DNA of 64,000 bases, from the NCBI GenBank assembly GCA_014281115.1, contig JACONQ010000020.1, positions 868,001-932,000 on the forward strand, in the 5' to 3' direction. Under the pieces are notes generated by a model. It was not told the DNA's origin. It did not search any database and was given only the letters and a program-made list of their open reading frames with translations. The position numbers and the translations under genes were made by a program. The first letter of the stretch is position 1. Each line of letters begins with the position of its first letter. Of this stretch, positions 58,978 through 64,000 are shown piece after piece. Origin of the DNA: Laburnicola sp. R22_1 (taxonomy: Eukaryota > Ascomycota > Dothideomycetes > Pleosporales > Didymosphaeriaceae).

Positions 58978-59383
58978 GGTGTTGAACTGCATGCCCAGCA
59001 GGCCGGCGCGCTGCACGCCCTCCTTGACCTTGTTGTTCAGGTCCAGCAGGTGCATGTTGCACGGGTTGCCCGAGTACCAGACCGACGAGATGCCGACCTG
59101 GGCCTTGTTCATGTCCTTCTCGTCCATGCCCGTGGCGAACAGCATGGCCTGCGAGGCGCCCTGCGACTTGGGCTGCGTGATGGCGTGGCTGACCCAGTTG
59201 AGCTCATCGTCGGACCTCTTGCAGCGGCTCGCGGAGCTGGAGAGAGCTCGTCTGGTGCATGTCAGCTGGGGAGCGCGGGTGCCGGGGCTGCCGTGGGCAT
59301 TGGGCTTACGTCTGGGGCCATTGCAGCCGGGCCGGGCGTCTCGAGCGCAGAAAATGCGCGCCGGAGCGTGCGAGAGGCGCCAT
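57511..59383 (-). CDS. ILV3: Dihydroxyacid dehydratase, mitochondrial
   Basis: Exons complement(57511..59251, 59310..59383) encode 604 aa. It converts dihydroxyacids to 2-keto acids, the third common step of valine and isoleucine synthesis. Iron-sulfur ligand cysteines are in [18 protein letters not shown] and [14 protein letters not shown]. Other family marks are [36 protein letters not shown] and [19 protein letters not shown]. The first exon gives an Arg-rich presequence ([20 protein letters not shown]) for mitochondrial import. The long ORF on the opposite strand (58633-59748) is a shadow. In many fungi leucine or general amino-acid control acts on this gene; nothing in this sequence proves it. 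Confidence 0.96.
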
Positions 59384-60210
59384 GGTGGACTGCCCGCCAG
59401 AGTGAGTCCTCGCCGTCTTTTATTTGGAGTGGCACTAGTACGCTGACTGCTGCGGGCCGCCTTCGGAGCGGTGACCAGTCAGCGCACACTCTTTGTCACC
59501 CATCTACGACTTCGTTCACTCTCGCTGTCGTCGGCCTGTCGCTGGCTTTCAATGTATTTAATCATTTACCCGGTTCGACTCCAGTTGGATATTGTTTACG
59601 AGAAGGACCATGCTGTGCGTCTTGCCCCGGCCTCCGAAATCGGCCCTTCACACAACATGGGGTCGCGACATCTCGACTATACAAGTCTTTTTCACATACC
59701 CGACATGGAACTCCTCTTCACAGAGACTTCAGAGTCACAGATGTATAGGACATGTTCGTAGCACTAGATTTGAATTATGCATACATACAAACTTCACTTG
59801 GAGTCGGCCAGTGAACGCACAGCGCAGGACCTCGACTTTGCACACCACATGGGGTTCATTGAAGATTTGGCGGGCTTTCACTGGCAGGCAAGCTGCCCGG
59901 ACAACCATGAGTGTCGAATTCTTCACTCTGAGCCTCAGCTCTTTCAACGAGGGCCCCGCTGGCAACGCTTCACAGCCTACACTGGGCAAGTATCATGTCC
60001 ACATAAATTAAGCCTCCCAGTATTTCTTCTCTGTCCCCTCCATTTCTCTCTATTTTACAGCTGCTGAACAAAATCGTAAGTACATATTCGGCTGTTGCAT
60101 CGCCTGCCCTGGGGTATCACACAGCACTCATCCTTTTGTCCTAGTACTGCATTCAACCCACAAACACCCTACCCTCCGCGCCTCACTAGACGCTCGGAGT
60201 CAACTCCACC
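59384..60210. other. Divergent region ILV3 / GH17 with possible 5' leader introns and a short ORF
   Basis: Contains the promoters of both genes. From 59907 an ATG opens a 34-codon ORF (MSVEFFTLSLSSFNEGPAGN...). Intron-like pairs follow: a GTATCA donor just before 60000 with TTTTACAG by 60060, and GTAAGT at 60076 with CCTAG at 60143. These may be leader introns and an upstream ORF of the GH17 transcript, or a tiny separate gene. Confidence 0.3.
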
Positions 60211-63200
60211 ATGCTGCTCCTAGCGATACTTTGGTTGGCCTTGCAGCTTTTTGCTCCCGCTGCCTACGCGCTCCACACCGGCTTCAACTACGGAGCGTTT
60301 TGGAGCGATCCTGCCAAGGGCAAAACGAAAGATGAATACGCCAACCTGTTCAAAATCGCGTACAGCCTGAACACATCTGTTGCTTTCGACTCTGCCCGCC
60401 TATTTACCTGTCGGCAACCTGGAACGACTGACGAACCTATCGCTGCCTTCGAAGCTGCCGTTGAGACGCATACATACGTACTACTAGGCTTCTATCTCGC
60501 CGAGGTCAAGCAGACGGCCCGTAAGCCAGATCAAAAATACGAGACAAATGCAGAAATGCTGGATTACGAGTTATCTGCTCTGGAGAAAGCATTGAAGAAG
60601 CACGGCCAGAAGCTCGCCGATCTGGTCATCGGAATTTCCGTCGGCAATGAAGACCTCGAGATGTGGGAGTCGGGAAGCGGAACAGGTGTACCGCAAGCCA
60701 CCGTTGATAATAACCTCGACACTGTCCGCAAAGTCGTGTCGGGTGCGAAAGTCTCACCCTCGGCCCAGGATTTCCCAAACATTGCCAAGTATATGAAGGA
60801 CAAAGCGATCGGGCATACAGACACCGCGCCTCATGCTGCCAAATTCCAGAAGCTTGATTTTATTGGCATGAATGCGTATCCCTATTGGAGCCGCGACTCC
60901 CCAGCAGGTGCTAAAGCCAGCTATTTTGGTAGTGTCGACAACACGAAAAAAGCTATCGGAGAGACAGAGATCTGGCTGACTGAGGTTGGATGGCCGTTCG
61001 AGGACAAGACATCTGCGATTAAAGCACAAAATACCGCGAGCAAGGAGAACTTGCAGAAGTATTGGAACGAAATTGGTTGTGATATATTTGGAAAGTACAC
61101 TACTTTCTGGTTCGAGCTTCAGTGGGATACTGTGCCTGACCAACCAGACTGGTACGTTTTATGGGAGTGTAGTTGCGAATGTCTCAGACGTACGCATCTG
61201 GGATGATTACTTGTATGAAATTTACTGACTCATCTTCCATCTCCAGGGCCGTGCTTGATAGGGAGAATAAACCACGCATCGACATGAGTTGCGGTATAGG
61301 CAGAAAGGTCTGGGCACATGATCGACAGGATACCGCAGACTCTACAGCTCCCCCGAGTGAAATTTCTTCAAGCTCCAAAGCGTCTTCTCCCTCTTCTGCA
61401 CCTCCAAATTCGAGCGTTGTATCATCGCCGTCCACTACGCCTCCCAGCGCAACCAATTCTGCCTTAGCCCCACTAGTGTCGTCTGCACCAGACGCTGCTT
61501 CCAAGGGCATATACACCGGCTTCTCTTATGGGGCATTCTGGTCTGAGAATGAGCCGAAGTTGTACAAGGATTTCCTCCGTCAATTTATGCTCGCTAAGAA
61601 TCTTCCCAACGTCCCCGTCCCATTCACCAGTGCACGCCTCTATCAGGCCGCGCAATGGGGCGCACCGACAGAGCCTAGCGAGGCTTTTCAAGCCGCCGTC
61701 GAGACAAACACGACTCTGCTCCTTGGAATTTGGCTTCCCCTCGAAAACGAACTTATCGCTCTCGATAAAGCTTTCCAGAAGTACGGTCAAAAACTTGCTG
61801 ATTTGGTCATCGGAATTTCGATTGGTAGTGAGGATATTTACCGCGGTAAGCAGACTAGTCATCCCGGGTTATTTGCCATAGTGGACTCTACTGACTCATA
61901 CGCCCTTTATAGGAAGCGAGGAGTGTAAGCAAAAAGAAAATCGACCATGTCCGATGGGTGCTACCCCAGAGGAAGTAATGGGCAACATCACTCACGCCGA
62001 GACCTTCATACAGAAAAGGCCTTGGTACAAGCTTTTCAAGACTCCACCACCAATTGGCCATGTGGACACGGCCCGGAATGCTGCTCTCAAAAGCTCTGGT
62101 TTTGTCGGCACCAACATCTTCCCATTCTGACATCCCGACCCTATTGGTAAAGCTTTGGAGAGCTTCGAACTCAGTCTCAACGGCGTAAAGGAGAGGGCTG
62201 GCAATGTACCTGTCTGGATCACAGAGACAGGCTGGCCTTCTTCCGGTACGAACGTCTCAACTGCGACTCTTGATAGTATGCAGAAGTACTGGTCAACCGT
62301 TGGCTGCTCGCTCTTCGGCAAATACACTACGTTCTGGTTCGAGTTGGAGAAGGACACCCATGATCTAAGCAATCTGGATTGGGGCCTCATTGACACCCCC
62401 TCGCAGAAGCCTAAGATCAAGGATCTGAGCTGCCCGGGTCAGCCTAGCCCTATTCTACCACCGTCTGCGTCTGGGAACTCGAGCATCATCATGCCTAAAT
62501 CCAGTGCAGCTGCTCAGCCACCATCGTCTCTCCCATCTACGTCTTCAGCGGTGCCAAGTCTGTCGTCGTCTTTACTTTCCATCTCTTTACCTGACAAGCA
62601 ACTCTCGGTTCCTGGATCTTCTCGGGGCCGCAGCACGGTCCACGTCACAAGTGCTGTCATGGTCACCGTGCAGCCATCGGCGGGTACTGGAAACAATATT
62701 TCAATCGCAGCAGCTCCTTCGAGCCAAGAAGATATCATTACTGTAACCAACTACGTAACCGTCGAGTTGACTGTACACGGTACGCCAGAATCCTCTTCGC
62801 CAAAGCTCTCAGCATCGGCAATTCCTTCAGAAGCGTCATCTGTAGCTACAGCAACTTCACAAACGCCTCAGATTTCCGCACCTGCTTCACAGGCGCCACC
62901 ACCCGCATCCTCCAGGCCTGTGGTCTTTATCACCGAGCCTACCGGCTGCATAACTGTCTCTAAGGATGCAAATGGCCAGCTGGTAACCATAGCTTCGAAT
63001 CCCCCTGTCGACGGGAAGTGTGCTATTCCGACGTATGTCCCGCCTTCGAGTGCGAATGCGAAGCCCTCCGTGCAGAGTAGTACTACGGCTGCGCCTTCGC
63101 CCGCGAAGCCTTCAGCTCCTGCTCAGCCTGCATTGTCAAAATCCGAAACCACTGTCCATTCATCAGATTCGTAAGTACCCACTCTGATGTCAACCCTGGC

Positions 63201-63278
63201 TTGGTTCACAAAATATGAATATTTAGCTAACACTCCTATAGACCGGTTTCAGTTTCAGCTCTGCCCCCCTCAAAGTAA
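60211..63278 (+). CDS. Tandem two-domain GH17 cell-wall glucanase-like protein, interrupted by TGA in domain 2
   Basis: Exons 60211..61151, 61247..61845, 61913..63170 and a small last exon 63242..63278 (low confidence). Signal peptide MLLLAILWLALQLFAPAAYA. The first GH17 domain (to about residue 330) has GISVGNEDLE with the acid/base Glu and WLTEVGWPF with the nucleophile. A Ser/Pro/Thr linker follows, then a second GH17 domain from about residue 400 (TGFSYGAFWSENEPK, GISIGSEDIYRGSEEC, WITETGWPSSG) and a Ser/Thr/Pro-rich tail typical of cell-wall proteins. A TGA at 62128..62130 stands where the family has Trp (NIFPF*HPDPI). The product would stop at 585 aa, losing the second nucleophile and tail. 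Domain 2 also has GSE in place of GNE. Relatives (Scw11/Bgl2 type) remodel beta-1,3-glucan. Confidence 0.75.
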
Positions 63279-64000
63279 GCATCCCCTTCTTCGAGGCAGT
63301 GTTCGAAAGATGGATTCGCGCCACGGACGGAGTTGCTTACCACGTCGCGGTGTATCTACGTACCACGTCCTTTCTCCCAACCTTCCAAGTCTAGATTGCC
63401 CGTAGTATCTGAAAAGATTACATTATGGATTATGCATGATACTCAATAGGCTATTAAAAAAAGTCTCTCTCTCGTTATCACCATACCTCTTGACGTACAC
63501 CCCACCGACCCAACTACCCACCCACCTCCTAAGCAACCCCACGCCGAAAATCCACGCTTTCGAACACCGCCTCAGGCTACTCATCTACAGCTACCAGACA
63601 ATACACTTAGTTAACCTCGGTATTGCATTGCATTGCATTTCTCATCCTGAGATACCACGCTATCAGACAGTACTCATACTTTTGTCCTCGTGCTTACTGT
63701 AGTAATGTGGCGAGTTCTAACTAATATAATTTATAGACCACTTCCTTCGTTCGTGTTTCCTACGTCGCCGTCTGCGGAGAAGGCTAGGACTGATGAGGCT
63801 CGCGGGAGGAGCTTTGAACGTCGTGGGCCGGAGGCGGAGGCAGAGCCGCTGAGGCTGAAGACGTGGGATCCGGTGGGTGCGGGTGTGGTGTCGAGAGGGT
63901 AGGGTTGAGTGGGGTTTTGTCAAGGTGGGGTTTGAGTGTGGCGGTTTGAATGTGGGTTGGTTGGGTGGACGCAGTGAAACGGTACCTCATGTTCGACCCT
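63279..64000. other. Right edge of window, no supported gene
   Basis: Downstream of the GH17 gene. Pyrimidine-rich, then G-rich on the + strand. Two overlapping short ORFs at 63690-63990 are low-complexity (Pro/Ser/Thr) and not convincing. Confidence 0.45.

Noticed and set aside
58633..59748. 371-codon ORF on the + strand opposite ILV3
   Set aside because: It is an antisense shadow of a conserved gene with strong codon bias; the translation has no domain character.
63690..63990. Two overlapping short ORFs at the right edge
   Set aside because: Low-complexity composition, no splice or domain support; they could be the edge of a gene outside the window but cannot be shown.

Overview
The window comes from a filamentous ascomycete, most probably a plant-associated Dothideomycete (Pleosporales-like). 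The evidence is short spliceosomal introns (45-60 nt, GT..AG) in nearly every gene, a fungal gene set (AA9 lytic polysaccharide monooxygenase, CysA-type serine acetyltransferase, POP3, Scw11-like GH17), a small secreted cysteine-rich protein, and transposons whose stop codons look like RIP products (TGG to TAG, CAG to TAG, CAA to TAA). Species assignment is inference. I saw no rRNA, tRNA or CRISPR array. All splice sites were placed by eye; exon sums were checked to be multiples of three.

Left arm (1-33 kb): mostly housekeeping genes. In order: a candidate effector-like small secreted protein whose intron is swollen by AT-rich repeat DNA (98-937, -); a giant USP-family deubiquitinase (1781-9589, -); RNase P/MRP subunit POP3 (10177-11173, +); mitochondrial CysA-type serine O-acetyltransferase (11648-13289, -); secreted AA9 LPMO (14696-15462, +); CDC4/FBXW7-like F-box WD40 protein (16724-19007, +); pyruvate dehydrogenase E1 alpha (20276-21790, -); ferrochelatase (22297-23627, -), which is divergent with Ku70 (24032-26065, +); a probable mitochondrial protein of unknown function that has lost its C-terminus to a 473-bp hAT-type MITE (26638-29523, +); and a RING-ZZ-SH3 protein (30091-33210, -).

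Transposon island (33.7-51.7 kb): a Tc1/mariner-like element (33737-35261) sits beside a 16.2-kb stack of nested DNA transposons, most of them resolved by terminal inverted repeats plus target-site duplications. An outer hAT (35449-51665, TSD CGTGATTT) was hit by an inner hAT (38648-51389, TSD CTTAGCTG). The inner hAT then received a PIF/Harbinger element (38931-42232, TSD TAA) and two Fot1/pogo-like elements (44744-46877 and 46911-51137). The second Fot1/pogo copy contains a third (48131-50244) with perfect 48-bp TIRs. Almost every transposase carries RIP-type stops. The outer hAT also carries a remnant of a Cys-rich DUF3716-like gene and a striking density of the palindrome TYGTACRA, which the neighbouring Tc1-like element shares.

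Right arm (52-64 kb): a secreted Gln/Ala-rich repeat protein (52417-53450, -); a hexapeptide-repeat sugar O-acetyltransferase (54695-55499, -), divergent with isoprenylcysteine methyltransferase STE14 (55792-56699, +); mitochondrial dihydroxyacid dehydratase ILV3 (57511-59383, -); and a tandem two-domain GH17 cell-wall glucanase-like gene with an in-frame TGA inside its second domain (60211-63278, +).

The genes do not form a metabolic cluster. They look like ordinary core genes in mixed orientations, interrupted by one transposon island and a few small insertions. Three places carry short segments flanked by exact 15-bp direct repeats; two of these share a 34-bp end and suggest a SINE-like retroposon family.
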